Notes: generated from the sequence alone by a model not told the origin. Positions 1-6,555 are shown, counted from the stretch's first letter. The stretch is DNA of 7,578 nucleotides from Spirosoma fluviale (GCA_945906915.1 CAMDSI010000100.1:1-7578); one strand, 5' to 3'. Program-made: numbers and translations.

Positions 1-1
1 T

Positions 2-847
2 TTAATCGTTGAGAGTGGTTCGACTAAAACGGCTTGGAGACTGATAAAGGATCCAACATCTGCCTACGATAGCTTCCTTAGTGCTGGAATAAATCCCTAC
101 TATGAGACCTCTGCTGAAATTAAGACTTCACAAGAAAAGGTGTTATCTGATTTTACAGGAGTCGCGATTCAAGCTGTATATTATTATGGAACCGGAGTGA
201 CGGGCGACGCTCAACGAGAGATTATTACTGAGGCATTTAGGCCCTATTTTTCCAGCAGCTGCACGCTTGAAATCCAAAATGACTTGATCGCTGCGGCTAG
301 ATCACTTTGTGGTAAAGAGGCGGGTATAGCTTGTATTTTAGGGACTGGATCCAATTCAGGATTTTGGGATGGAACAGAGATTTCAGCACAAATACCTCCA
401 TTGGGATTTTGGTTAGGTGACGAGGGAAGTGGGGGTTATTTAGGGAAAAGCCTTGTGTTGAGTTATTTGCACGGGCAAATGCCTTTAGAATTGCGGTCAG
501 TATTTGAAAAGAGGTTTGGGGTGTTAGATCGTCTGACAGTTTTAGATAAGGCATATAAACAGGCATTTCCCAATCGCTGGTTTGCTAGTTTTTCAAAGTT
601 CTTATTTGACCATCGAAAAGAGGCCTTTTGTTATTCGTTAATCGAAGAATCTTTTGAATCCTTTATTACATTATACTTGAGGCGATATCAGGAGGCATCT
701 ATTTTTCACTTTACTGGTTCGGTTGCCTTTTACTATTCTGACATCTTGAAAAAGGTGATGAAGAAAAGTGGATTGAAGCTAGGGCACATCAGTGAGGGGC
801 CGATGGCGGGACTTTGCTTGTATCACAAAGGGGAATTTTGGCCATAA
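2..847 (+). CDS. BadF/BadG/BcrA/BcrD-family sugar kinase, N-acetylglucosamine kinase-like (5' end cut by window)
   Basis: This is an ASKHA-fold ATPase of the BadF/BcrA type, most like the cytosolic N-acetylglucosamine kinases of Bacteroidota, which would phosphorylate an amino sugar salvaged from cell wall or chitin. The open frame runs to the left window edge and only a few N-terminal residues seem missing. The in-frame GTG at 140 is not the start, because the phosphate-1 loop ESGSTKT lies upstream of it at 11-31. Other visible motifs are NDLIAAARS (about 278-304), holding the Asp expected to act as catalytic base in this fold, the phosphate-2 loop GTGSNS (341-358), LGDEGSGGYLG (413-445), the adenosine-side motif FTGSVAFYY (710-736) and EGPMAGL (794-814). 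The first loop has Glu where I expect Asp, and TAW where many relatives have TDW. The substrate is inferred from the family and not shown by the sequence. The next gene starts 58 bases downstream on the same strand. Confidence 0.85.
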   Translation, partial: LIVESGSTKTAWRLIKDPTSAYDSFLSAGINPYYETSAEIKTSQEKVLSDFTGVAIQAVYYYGTGVTGDAQREIITEAFRPYFSSSCTLEIQNDLIAAARSLCGKEAGIACILGTGSNSGFWDGTEISAQIPPLGFWLGDEGSGGYLGKSLVLSYLHGQMPLELRSVFEKRFGVLDRLTVLDKAYKQAFPNRWFASFSKFLFDHRKEAFCYSLIEESFESFITLYLRRYQEASIFHFTGSVAFYYSDILKKVMKKSGLKLGHISEGPMAGLCLYHKGEFWP

Positions 848-905
848 ATTCGTAAATTGCACTACAAGCTAAAAAGCCTAAGACAACAAACTTAAAACAC
901 TACCT

Positions 906-2318
906 ATGACATCACATATTAAATCCATAGGAACAAAGCAAAAAGCACTACAGGTTAATTTAGACCGCAGTATTTACGGCTCTTTCGCGGAGATCGGTGC
1001 GGGTCAAGATGTGGCTGCTAATTTCTTCAAAGCCGGTGGAGCGTCTGGAACTATTGCAAAAACGATTTCAGCCTATGATATGGCATTTTCGGATGCCATT
1101 TATGGTGAAGAGGCTTCAGGCAAATATGTGTGCGAAACACGATTAATGAAAATGTTAAATCGGGAATTCAAATTATTGAATGTCCGTTTGACAGAATCTG
1201 CAGCAGAGAAACGCTTTTTCGCCTTCGCAGACACGGTTTCTGCCTTGAATTTCCAAAAGACAAATGACGCCCACGGCTGGATCGGATTACGTTTTCAGTT
1301 AACTCCGAATGGAGGATTTAACGATGTGGTTATTCACGTCAATATGCTGGATAACGATAATATTTTACAACAGCAGGCTCTAGGGGTTATTGGCGTGAAT
1401 CTATTGTATGGATGCTATAATTATTACGAAAATCCAGAGAAGTTATTATTATCTCTTTTAGATGATTTAAACAAAGACCGTATCGAGATCGACATGATTC
1501 GCTTCGAGGGTCCAGACTTTAAAGAGGTGGATAATCGCTTAATGTCACTCTATTTAGTGAAGCACGGCTATACGATGGCCGCGGTTTTTGGTCCAGATGG
1601 AAAGGTGATGCAGCCTTATGATGCTTTGGCTAAAAAACATATCGTAGCCATTCGTGGTCGTTTCCGTCCTGTAACGAACATCTTCTCAGACATGTTAAAG
1701 AAGGGCCTTACTCAGTTTGAGCAAGAACCAGACGTGGACGATGATAAAATATGCGTATTGTCTGAATTAACCCTGAAAAGTTTAGAAAATGAGACCCACA
1801 AAATCGACGAGAAAGACTTCTTAGATCGCGTGGATATTCTTTGTTCATTAGGCCAAACCGTATTAATTTCTAACTTCCACGAGTACTTCAAATTAGTTGA
1901 CTACTTAAGCAAATTTTCTAAATTAAAAATGGCCCTAGTGATGGGTATGCCTAATTTAGAATATATTTTCGAAGAAAATCATTATAAAGATGTGCCGGGT
2001 GGGATTATGAGCGCTTTCGGGTGTTTGTTCGGAATGAAAATAAAATTATACCTCTACCCGACTGTTTCGTCCACTGGCGAGATTATTCAATTGAAAAATT
2101 TCAAACCAGAAGGTCATCTTCTAGGACTATTCCAGTATTTGATCGACAATGAGAAATTAGCCGAAATCAAAAATTACGATGAGAAACTAATGAATATTCG
2201 CACCGATCAAGTGTTAGAAATGATTCAATCTGGAACGGACGAATGGGTACAATTTGTACCGAAATCGGTTTCCAAAATGATCAAAGAGAATTCGCTCTTT
2301 GGCTATAAAGCCTCTTAA
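906..2318 (+). CDS. Conserved soluble protein of unknown function, 470 aa
   Basis: I recognise this as resembling a conserved Bacteroidota protein but cannot assign a function. It has no signal peptide, no clear membrane segment and no beta-barrel pattern, so it is probably cytoplasmic. The N-terminal third looks most constrained: a Gly/Ala-rich segment at residues 29-67 contains EIGAGQDVAANFF, GASGTIAKT and SAYDMAFSDAIYG, followed by FFAFADTV (104-111) and HGWIGLRFQ (123-131). The second half alternates predicted strands and helices, for example LGQTVLISNFHEYFKL (315-330) and KLKMALVMGMPNLEYIF (339-355). An acidic linker, EQEPDVDDDK, lies at 272-281. Relatives I recall carry conflicting automatic names, including nicotinate-nucleotide adenylyltransferase and TonB-dependent receptor. 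Neither is supported: there is no HxGH nucleotidyltransferase motif and no plug or barrel signature. The ATG at 906 is preceded by an A-rich leader with no Shine-Dalgarno. The gene ends directly at a bidirectional terminator. Confidence 0.9.
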   Translation: MTSHIKSIGTKQKALQVNLDRSIYGSFAEIGAGQDVAANFFKAGGASGTIAKTISAYDMAFSDAIYGEEASGKYVCETRLMKMLNREFKLLNVRLTESAAEKRFFAFADTVSALNFQKTNDAHGWIGLRFQLTPNGGFNDVVIHVNMLDNDNILQQQALGVIGVNLLYGCYNYYENPEKLLLSLLDDLNKDRIEIDMIRFEGPDFKEVDNRLMSLYLVKHGYTMAAVFGPDGKVMQPYDALAKKHIVAIRGRFRPVTNIFSDMLKKGLTQFEQEPDVDDDKICVLSELTLKSLENETHKIDEKDFLDRVDILCSLGQTVLISNFHEYFKLVDYLSKFSKLKMALVMGMPNLEYIFEENHYKDVPGGIMSAFGCLFGMKIKLYLYPTVSSTGEIIQLKNFKPEGHLLGLFQYLIDNEKLAEIKNYDEKLMNIRTDQVLEMIQSGTDEWVQFVPKSVSKMIKENSLFGYKAS

Positions 2319-2349
2319 AAAAAGCCCTGATCTCTCAGGGCTTTTTTTT
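2317..2349. terminator. Bidirectional intrinsic terminator between the unknown gene and carA
   Basis: A perfect 7-bp GC-rich stem, GCCCTGA (2324-2330) with TCAGGGC (2335-2341), closes a TCTC loop. It is flanked by seven A on the left and eight T on the right, so both strands have a hairpin followed by a U tract. It serves two convergent genes. The left gene's TAA (2316-2318) overlaps the A tract and the TAA of carA on the other strand (2348-2350) overlaps the T tract, leaving 29 bases between the stops. Confidence 0.95.
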
Positions 2350-3448
2350 ATTTCATTAGATCGATAAACTGATCAAAAAGATAACGTGAATCATGTGGTC
2401 CTGGGCTTGCTTCTGGGTGATGTTGTACCGAGAAGGCTTTGCGACCTTTCACACGAAGACCTTCGACTGTTTGGTCGTTCAGGTTAATGTGCGTTAATTC
2501 TGCTTGATCAGAGGATTTTAATTCGTCCATCTTGACCGCAAAACCGTGATTTTGTGACGTGATTTCGGAAAGGCCTGAAATCAGGTTCTTCACTGGATGA
2601 TTTAATCCACGGTGTCCATTGTGCATTTTGTAGGTACGTAGGCCTACTACTTGTGCTAAGATTTGGTGTCCTAAACATATACCAAAAATGGGCTTATCGC
2701 TCTTCAAGAACTCTGCCACCGTATCAATCGCATAAGACATCACCGCTGGATCCCCAGGACCATTTGAAACAAAGAAGCCATCTGGATTCCAAGCTGCAAT
2801 TTCTGTATAAGACGTCTTCGCTGGGAATACTTTTAAGTAGCATCCTCGCTCCGCAATATTGCTTAGTATGCTTTTCTTCACGCCTAAATCTAATACAGCG
2901 ACCTTGCGCTCTGCTTTCTCATCCCCTATAAAATAGGCTTCCTGAGTACAAACTTGTGAAGATAACTCTAAACCTTCCATGGAAGGGATTTTAGCAAGCG
3001 CCGCTTGTAAGGCTGCTTCATCAAATATTTCTGACGAGATTAAGCAATTCATTACACCCTTCGTACGAATGTGACGAACCAAAGCGCGGGTATCAATCCC
3101 TGAGATTCCAACAATTCCCGCATTCGCTAAATAATCCTGCAACGAACCATCTGCTGTTTCACGGGAGTGAATACTGGAGAATTCATTACAAACCATGCCG
3201 GCGATTTGGACCTGATTGGATTCCGCTTCCTCTGTATTCATCACACCATAATTACCGATGTGTGCTGTTGTATTAATAATCACCTGACCTGCATAAGACG
3301 GATCAGTATAAATTTCTTGGTAACCCGTCATACCGGTGTTAAAACAGATCTCACCTCCGTGAGTTCCTATTTTTCCTAGTGCTTTACCGTGGAAAATAGT
3401 TCCGTCTTGTAAAAGTAAAACTGCTGGTGTGGACTCAGTAAATCTCAT
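2348..3448 (-). CDS. carA: Carbamoyl-phosphate synthase small (glutaminase) subunit
   Basis: CarA hydrolyses glutamine and channels the ammonia to the CarB subunit, which makes carbamoyl phosphate for pyrimidine and arginine synthesis in the cytoplasm. The 366-residue length is normal. The N-terminal small-subunit domain has the typical LQDGTIFHGKALG (13-25) and FNTGMTGYQEIYTDPSYAGQ (36-55). The class I glutamine amidotransferase domain shows SNGPGDP (228-234), the nucleophile elbow GICLGHQ with catalytic Cys258, and HHPEASPGPHD with catalytic His344 and Glu346. Nothing essential is missing. It lies downstream of rplQ on the same strand, but a strong terminator stands between them and only 37 bases separate that terminator's U tract from the ATG. 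I found no convincing Bacteroidota promoter (TTTG and TAnnTTTG at proper spacing) in that leader. carB is not in the window. Confidence 0.98.
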   Translation of the reverse strand: MRFTESTPAVLLLQDGTIFHGKALGKIGTHGGEICFNTGMTGYQEIYTDPSYAGQVIINTTAHIGNYGVMNTEEAESNQVQIAGMVCNEFSSIHSRETADGSLQDYLANAGIVGISGIDTRALVRHIRTKGVMNCLISSEIFDEAALQAALAKIPSMEGLELSSQVCTQEAYFIGDEKAERKVAVLDLGVKKSILSNIAERGCYLKVFPAKTSYTEIAAWNPDGFFVSNGPGDPAVMSYAIDTVAEFLKSDKPIFGICLGHQILAQVVGLRTYKMHNGHRGLNHPVKNLISGLSEITSQNHGFAVKMDELKSSDQAELTHINLNDQTVEGLRVKGRKAFSVQHHPEASPGPHDSRYLFDQFIDLMK

Positions 3449-3485
3449 AATATGCTGTTATAAAATATGGGTCAAATCCTTATTG

Positions 3486-3523
3486 CCTAAAAAAAGGGCT
3501 TCAACGGAAAGTTGAAGCCCTTT
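3486..3523 (-). terminator. Intrinsic terminator after rplQ, end of the ribosomal operon
   Basis: A perfect 13-bp inverted repeat (3493-3505 with 3511-3523, core GGGCTTCAAC / GTTGAAGCCC) has a five-base loop. Read on the minus strand, the hairpin runs directly into a run of seven T (complement of 3489-3495). It lies 20 bases beyond the rplQ stop, in the right place to end the spc/alpha transcript. The + strand side lacks a T run beyond the three in the stem, so it should act in one direction only. It also forms most of the carA upstream region. Confidence 0.93.
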
Positions 3524-3543
3524 AAAAAATAATAAGAGAAAGA

Positions 3544-4281
3544 TTAAGCGTCTTCTCCTTTTTCTTCAGTGGACTCCTCAGTTGCTGGTGCTTCTGGAGC
3601 TTCTTCTTCAGCTACTTCTGGTGCAGCCTCTTCAGCTACAACCTCCGCTACTGGTGCTTCTTCAGCCACCTCTGGTGCAGCTTCTTCAGCTACAACCTCC
3701 GCTACTGGAGCTTCTTCTTCAGCCACCTCTGGTGCAGCCTCTTCAGCTACTACCTCTGCTACTGGTGCTTCTTCAATTACTTCTGCAGATGGTTGCTCAG
3801 CAGCAGCTACCGGAGCTACAACTGGAGCCGCAGCTTCCGTTGTTTCCGTTGCTTTTGCAGCGCCACCACGACGGCTACGACGAGTTTTACCCGCTTTCTC
3901 CGCTGATGCAGCTAACATTGTTTCGTTGAAGTCAACTAATTCAATGAAGCACATTTCTGCGTTATCACCTAAACGATTACCTAACTTGATAATACGTGTA
4001 TATCCACCTGGACGATTCGCTACTTTCTCAGAAACGATAGAGAACAATTCTTTTATTGCATCCTTACTTTGTAAATAAGAGAATACAACACGACGATTGT
4101 TTGTGCTATCTGTTTTTGATTTTGTGATCATTGGCTCTACGTATTTACGTAATTCCTTTGCCTTAGCAACCGTAGTTTGGATGCGTTTGTGCAAGATCAA
4201 AGAGGATGCCATGTTAGATAACAAAGCAGCTCTGTGTGAAGCCGTTCTTCCTAGGTGATTAAATTTTTTACCGTGTCTCAT
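3544..4281 (-). CDS. rplQ: 50S ribosomal protein L17 with long acidic repeat-bearing C-terminal tail
   Basis: L17 is a 50S assembly protein that lies near the peptide exit tunnel. Residues 1 to about 120 are a standard L17 core: MRHGKKFNHLGRTASHRAAL, then LILHKRIQTTVAKAKELRKYVEPMIT and, near 91-117, PGGYTRIIKLGNRLGDNAEM followed by CFIELVD. Most bacterial L17 proteins end about here, but this one is 245 residues long. A basic stretch, GKTRRSRRGG (131-140), leads into roughly 100 residues made almost wholly of Ala, Glu, Pro and Val, with a tandem repeat described separately. Extended L17 tails are known in Bacteroidota, and their role is unknown to me. The tail is probably disordered and strongly negative, unusual on an rRNA-binding protein. 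It follows rpoA after an 87-base structured spacer and is the last gene before the operon terminator. The ATG has no Shine-Dalgarno. Confidence 0.97.
   Translation of the reverse strand: MRHGKKFNHLGRTASHRAALLSNMASSLILHKRIQTTVAKAKELRKYVEPMITKSKTDSTNNRRVVFSYLQSKDAIKELFSIVSEKVANRPGGYTRIIKLGNRLGDNAEMCFIELVDFNETMLAASAEKAGKTRRSRRGGAAKATETTEAAAPVVAPVAAAEQPSAEVIEEAPVAEVVAEEAAPEVAEEEAPVAEVVAEEAAPEVAEEAPVAEVVAEEAAPEVAEEEAPEAPATEESTEEKGEDA
3604..3771 (-). repeat. In-frame tandem repeat in the L17 tail, three units of 54-57 bp
   Basis: On the minus strand three near-identical units encode EAPVAEVVAEEAAPEVAE with one optional extra Glu: residues 171-189 (3715-3771, 57 bp), 190-207 (3661-3714, 54 bp) and 208-226 (3604-3660, 57 bp). 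A degenerate fourth unit, EAPEAPATEE, follows at residue 227. The units also match closely at DNA level, with differences mainly at third positions such as GCC/GCT, so they arose by duplication and not only through protein-level composition bias. The unit length varies by one codon, which keeps the frame. Confidence 0.95.
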
Positions 4282-4302
4282 TGTGTTATTTCGTAAGTTA
4301 AA

Positions 4303-4341
4303 AGCTCTTGCGAGCTGCGGTTAGTTTACCTCACGGCAAAC
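4303..4341 (-). promoter_or_regulatory. Two tandem GNRA-loop hairpins in the rpoA-rplQ spacer
   Basis: Read on the minus strand, GTTTGCC / GGTAAAC (4335-4341 with 4324-4330, one G-U pair) closes the loop GTGA, and eight bases later AGCTC / GAGCT (4312-4316 with 4303-4307) closes the loop GCAA. Both loops fit the GNRA tetraloop pattern. No long U tract follows; the second stem is followed by TTTAAC. They lie 21 bases upstream of the rplQ ATG. The structures are seen by eye and their function (RNA processing, translational control, stability) is inference. Confidence 0.5.
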
Positions 4342-4368
4342 CACCTATTACTTTGTTTAAATTATTAA

Positions 4369-5358
4369 TTAATCTTCGTCTAAACGATATTTAGAAACAT
4401 CCATTCCAAAGGTCAAGCCTTTTTCCTCGATCAATTGCTCTAATTCAGTTAATGATTTCTTTCCAAAATTGCGGAATTTCATCATATCAGAGATTTCTAA
4501 TTTCGCTAATTCACCTAAAGTGCGAACGTCAGCTGATTTTAAGCAGTTGTAAGCACGTACAGATAAATCTAAGTCAGCTAATGAGGTCTTCAATAACTTG
4601 CGCATGTGAAGTAATTCCTCATCAACTACATTATCTTCTTCTGCTTTCGGAGTTTCAAATGTCATTGTTTGATCAGAGAACAACATAAAGTGTTGGATCA
4701 AGATATACGCTGCACCTTTCAATGCATCTTCTGGGTGGATTGAACCATCCGTTTCGATATCTAAAACTAATTTCTCATAATCTGTCTTCTGCTCTACACG
4801 TGTGTTCTCAATGCTAAACTTCACATTTTTGATCGGAGTGTAAATCGCATCAGTAGCGATGTGTCCGAATGGCAACTCGTTTGCACGAGGCTCATCAGCA
4901 GCAACATAACCACGACCCTTTTCGATTACTAAATCAATTTCAACTTCTTTCGAAGAATCTAAATTGCAAATAACCAATTCTGGGTTTAAAATTTCAAAGT
5001 AAGGAGTAAACTTAGCGATATCACCTGCAGTGATGGCTGTTTGTCCTTTGATTTTCATAGAAACTTTGTTATCCAAAATTTCTTGTGTCTTCTTGAAACG
5101 AATTTTTTTCAAGTTCAAGATGATCTCAGATACATCTTCATGAACGCCTTCAATGGCAGAAAATTCGTGTAACACACCAGAAATCTTAACGCTAGTGATA
5201 GCATATCCTTCTAAAGAAGAAAGTAAGATTCTACGAAGTGCGTTACCAATGGTAACACCGTAACCTTTTTCGAGTGGCTTGAACTCAAATAACCCATGGA
5301 AGTCTGTGGCTTTTTCCATCACAACTTTTTCGGGCATTTGGAATGCTAATATTGACAT
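4369..5358 (-). CDS. rpoA: DNA-directed RNA polymerase alpha subunit
   Basis: The alpha subunit dimerises to start RNA polymerase assembly and contacts upstream promoter DNA and activators. The 329 residues match the family length. The N-terminal domain (about 1-235) has the characteristic FKPLEKGYGVTIGNALRRIL followed by LSSLEGYAI, and later the EKGRGYVAADE segment (about 147-157). A Glu/Asp-rich linker, KAEEDNVVDEE, precedes the C-terminal domain (about 255-320), which includes LADLDLSVRAYNCLKSADVR. Arg268 there aligns with the E. coli DNA-contacting Arg265, and FRNFGKKSLTELE is the second helix-hairpin-helix part. All expected elements are present. It follows rpsD after a 74-base spacer that contains a hairpin with a short U run, and precedes rplQ, the usual alpha operon order. 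Confidence 0.99.
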   Translation of the reverse strand: MSILAFQMPEKVVMEKATDFHGLFEFKPLEKGYGVTIGNALRRILLSSLEGYAITSVKISGVLHEFSAIEGVHEDVSEIILNLKKIRFKKTQEILDNKVSMKIKGQTAITAGDIAKFTPYFEILNPELVICNLDSSKEVEIDLVIEKGRGYVAADEPRANELPFGHIATDAIYTPIKNVKFSIENTRVEQKTDYEKLVLDIETDGSIHPEDALKGAAYILIQHFMLFSDQTMTFETPKAEEDNVVDEELLHMRKLLKTSLADLDLSVRAYNCLKSADVRTLGELAKLEISDMMKFRNFGKKSLTELEQLIEEKGLTFGMDVSKYRLDED

Positions 5359-5405
5359 ATTTCGTAGCTTAAAATGATACTGAAAAAACGTTATTGGTAC
5401 TCTTT

Positions 5406-5443
5406 AAAAACTCTAGCAATCTCGTTAGGAGATTACTTAGAGT
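5406..5443 (-). terminator. Weak terminator-like hairpin overlapping the rpsD stop
   Basis: On the minus strand ACTCTA (5443-5438) pairs with TAGAGT (5415-5410) and AATCTC (5434-5429) pairs with GAGATT (5423-5418), with a small internal loop (AGT opposite GC) and a five-base loop CTAAC. Five T follow (complement of 5406-5410). The rpsD TAA (5435-5433) is inside the stem. The stem is A/T-rich, so any termination would be partial. It could lower rpoA expression relative to rpsD, or protect the 3' end of a processed rpsD mRNA. Confidence 0.4.
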
Positions 5444-6038
5444 ATAATTCGACAATTGCTTGTTCGTTGAAGTTTTCAGGAATCTGATCTCTCTCTGGCA
5501 TAGCAATAAACTTGCCTACTAATTCAACTCCATCCCACTCTAACCAATTGAAGATCTTAGGAGAACGAGCTGCTAAAGAGTTAGAAACTACTTCAAGAGA
5601 CTTTGATTTTGCACGAACACCTACTAATTGACCTGGACGTAAAGAGTAAGAAGGCACATTTACTACTTCACCATCCACGTTGATGTGTTTGTGAATAACT
5701 AATTGGCGCGCTGCACGACGAGTAGGAGCAATTCCTAAACGGTATACTACATTATCTAAACGAGCTTCACATAATTTGATCAAGTTTTCACCGGTGATCC
5801 CTGCCTTAACAGCAGCTTTGTGGAACAAGTTTTCGAATTGGCGCTCTAAAATACCATATGTGTATTTCATTTTTTGCTTTTCCTTCAGTTGCACTGCGTA
5901 TTCAGAAACCTTTGAACGTTTTCCTTTACCGTGCATACCTGGTGCATAGTTTTTACGAGCTAATGCTTTGCTCGGACCTAGAATTGCTTCACCGAAACGA
6001 CGTGCAATCTTGGATTTGGGACCTGTGTATCTAGCCAT
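5433..6038 (-). CDS. rpsD: 30S ribosomal protein S4
   Basis: S4 nucleates assembly of the 30S body by binding the 5' domain of 16S rRNA, and in several bacteria it represses translation of its own mRNA. The 201-residue length and the N-terminal MARYTGPKSKIARRFGEAIL are typical of Bacteroidota S4. The S4 RNA-binding domain (about 92-155) includes ARLDNVVYRLG, TRRAARQLVIHKHINVDG and NVPSYSLRPGQLVGVR. The N-terminal zinc-binding cysteines of the C+ type of S4 are absent, so this is a zinc-free form. The ATG at 6038 has only an A-rich TTAAGAAAA leader. A 7-bp inverted repeat lies 13 bases upstream, a possible site for self-control. Confidence 0.99.
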   Translation of the reverse strand: MARYTGPKSKIARRFGEAILGPSKALARKNYAPGMHGKGKRSKVSEYAVQLKEKQKMKYTYGILERQFENLFHKAAVKAGITGENLIKLCEARLDNVVYRLGIAPTRRAARQLVIHKHINVDGEVVNVPSYSLRPGQLVGVRAKSKSLEVVSNSLAARSPKIFNWLEWDGVELVGKFIAMPERDQIPENFNEQAIVELYSK

Positions 6039-6050
6039 TTTTCTTAAAAG

Positions 6051-6075
6051 TCATTGGACCTCTTATGCCCAATGA
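6051..6075 (-). promoter_or_regulatory. Hairpin just upstream of rpsD
   Basis: A perfect 7-bp inverted repeat, TCATTGG (6051-6057) and CCAATGA (6069-6075), surrounds an 11-base loop. It ends 12 bases before the rpsD ATG at 6038, close enough to affect ribosome access. S4 is known to regulate ribosomal operons by binding mRNA leaders in E. coli and Bacillus. That this hairpin is such a site is inference from position only. Confidence 0.4.
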
Positions 6076-6092
6076 AGTAATTAAATTGTGAA

Positions 6093-6128
6093 TAAAAGCG
6101 GGGGAAAATAATTACTAATTACCCCTGC
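6093..6128 (-). terminator. Terminator-like hairpin after rpsK
   Basis: On the minus strand GCAGGGG (6128-6122) faces CCCCCGC (6104-6098) with one A-C mismatch. Inside it TAATT (6121-6117) pairs with AATTA (6113-6109) around a three-base loop, leaving a four-T bulge. TTTTA follows (complement of 6093-6097). It starts 10 bases beyond the rpsK stop. It could cause partial termination or mark an RNA processing boundary. The G-rich arm is notable in otherwise A/T-rich spacers. Confidence 0.4.
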
Positions 6129-6138
6129 ATAAAAATTA

Positions 6139-6534
6139 TTAAACGCGACGACGCTTCGGAGGACGACATCCATTATGAGGCATTGGTGTAATATCTTTGA
6201 TGATAGAAACTTCAATTCCTGAGTTTTGGATAGTACGGATAGCCGACTCACGTCCTGCTCCCGGTCCTTTTACGAAAACCTCTGCTTTCTTCATTCCTGC
6301 TTCAACAGCTACCGCTGCGCAGTTAGATGCTGCCATCTGTGCTGCATAAGGTGTGTTTTTCTTAGACCCACGGAAACCCATCTTTCCTGCTGAAGCCCAA
6401 GAGATCACTTGACCTGCTGAGTTAGTAATGGAGATAATAATGTTGTTAAAGGAAGCTTTGATGTGTACTTGACCGTTTTGTTCAACGACAACTACTCTCT
6501 TCTTCGCTTTATCTTTTCTTTTTGCTTGTGCCAT
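6139..6534 (-). CDS. rpsK: 30S ribosomal protein S11
   Basis: S11 sits on the 30S platform near the mRNA exit and the Shine-Dalgarno helix. All 131 residues match the family: a lysine-rich start (AQAKRKDKAKKR), then HIKASFNNIIISITNSAGQV, ISWASAGKMGFRGSKKNTPY followed by AAQMAA, VFVKGPGAGRESAIRT and the conserved C-terminus ITPMPHNGCRPPKRRRV. It lies 42 bases after rpsM and 100 bases before rpsD. The leader ends TCAAATT before the ATG, with no Shine-Dalgarno. No anomalies are seen. Confidence 0.99.
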   Translation of the reverse strand: MAQAKRKDKAKKRVVVVEQNGQVHIKASFNNIIISITNSAGQVISWASAGKMGFRGSKKNTPYAAQMAASNCAAVAVEAGMKKAEVFVKGPGAGRESAIRTIQNSGIEVSIIKDITPMPHNGCRPPKRRRV

Positions 6535-6555
6535 AATTTGAAAATGAAAATACGA

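Noticed and set aside
140..142. GTG as a start for the kinase gene
   Set aside because: The frame is open upstream to the window edge and contains the essential phosphate-1 loop at 11-31.
297..566. 89-codon open frame on the minus strand inside the kinase gene
   Set aside because: It is antisense to conserved kinase motifs and shows no protein family features.
813..905. Bacteroidota-type promoter for the unknown gene, from a TTTG at 837-840 and TAAATTG at 853-859
   Set aside because: The -7 element lacks one T, and the 12-base gap is much shorter than the usual spacing. No better pair is seen, so a shared transcript with the kinase is as likely.
3604..3771. CRISPR-like direct repeats
   Set aside because: The units are contiguous with no unique spacers, keep the rplQ frame, and translate to a uniform acidic peptide.
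3569..4078. Long repetitive open frames on the + strand, rich in Ser/Ala/Thr or Leu/Gln/Pro
   Set aside because: They lie opposite rplQ and owe their openness to the low-complexity repeat of the L17 tail. They have no leader or family resemblance of their own.
4288..5366. The shared 8-mer ATTTCGTA just upstream of both rpoA (5359-5366) and rplQ (4288-4295)
   Set aside because: Only two copies at different distances from the start codons in A/T-rich spacers; chance is a sufficient explanation.
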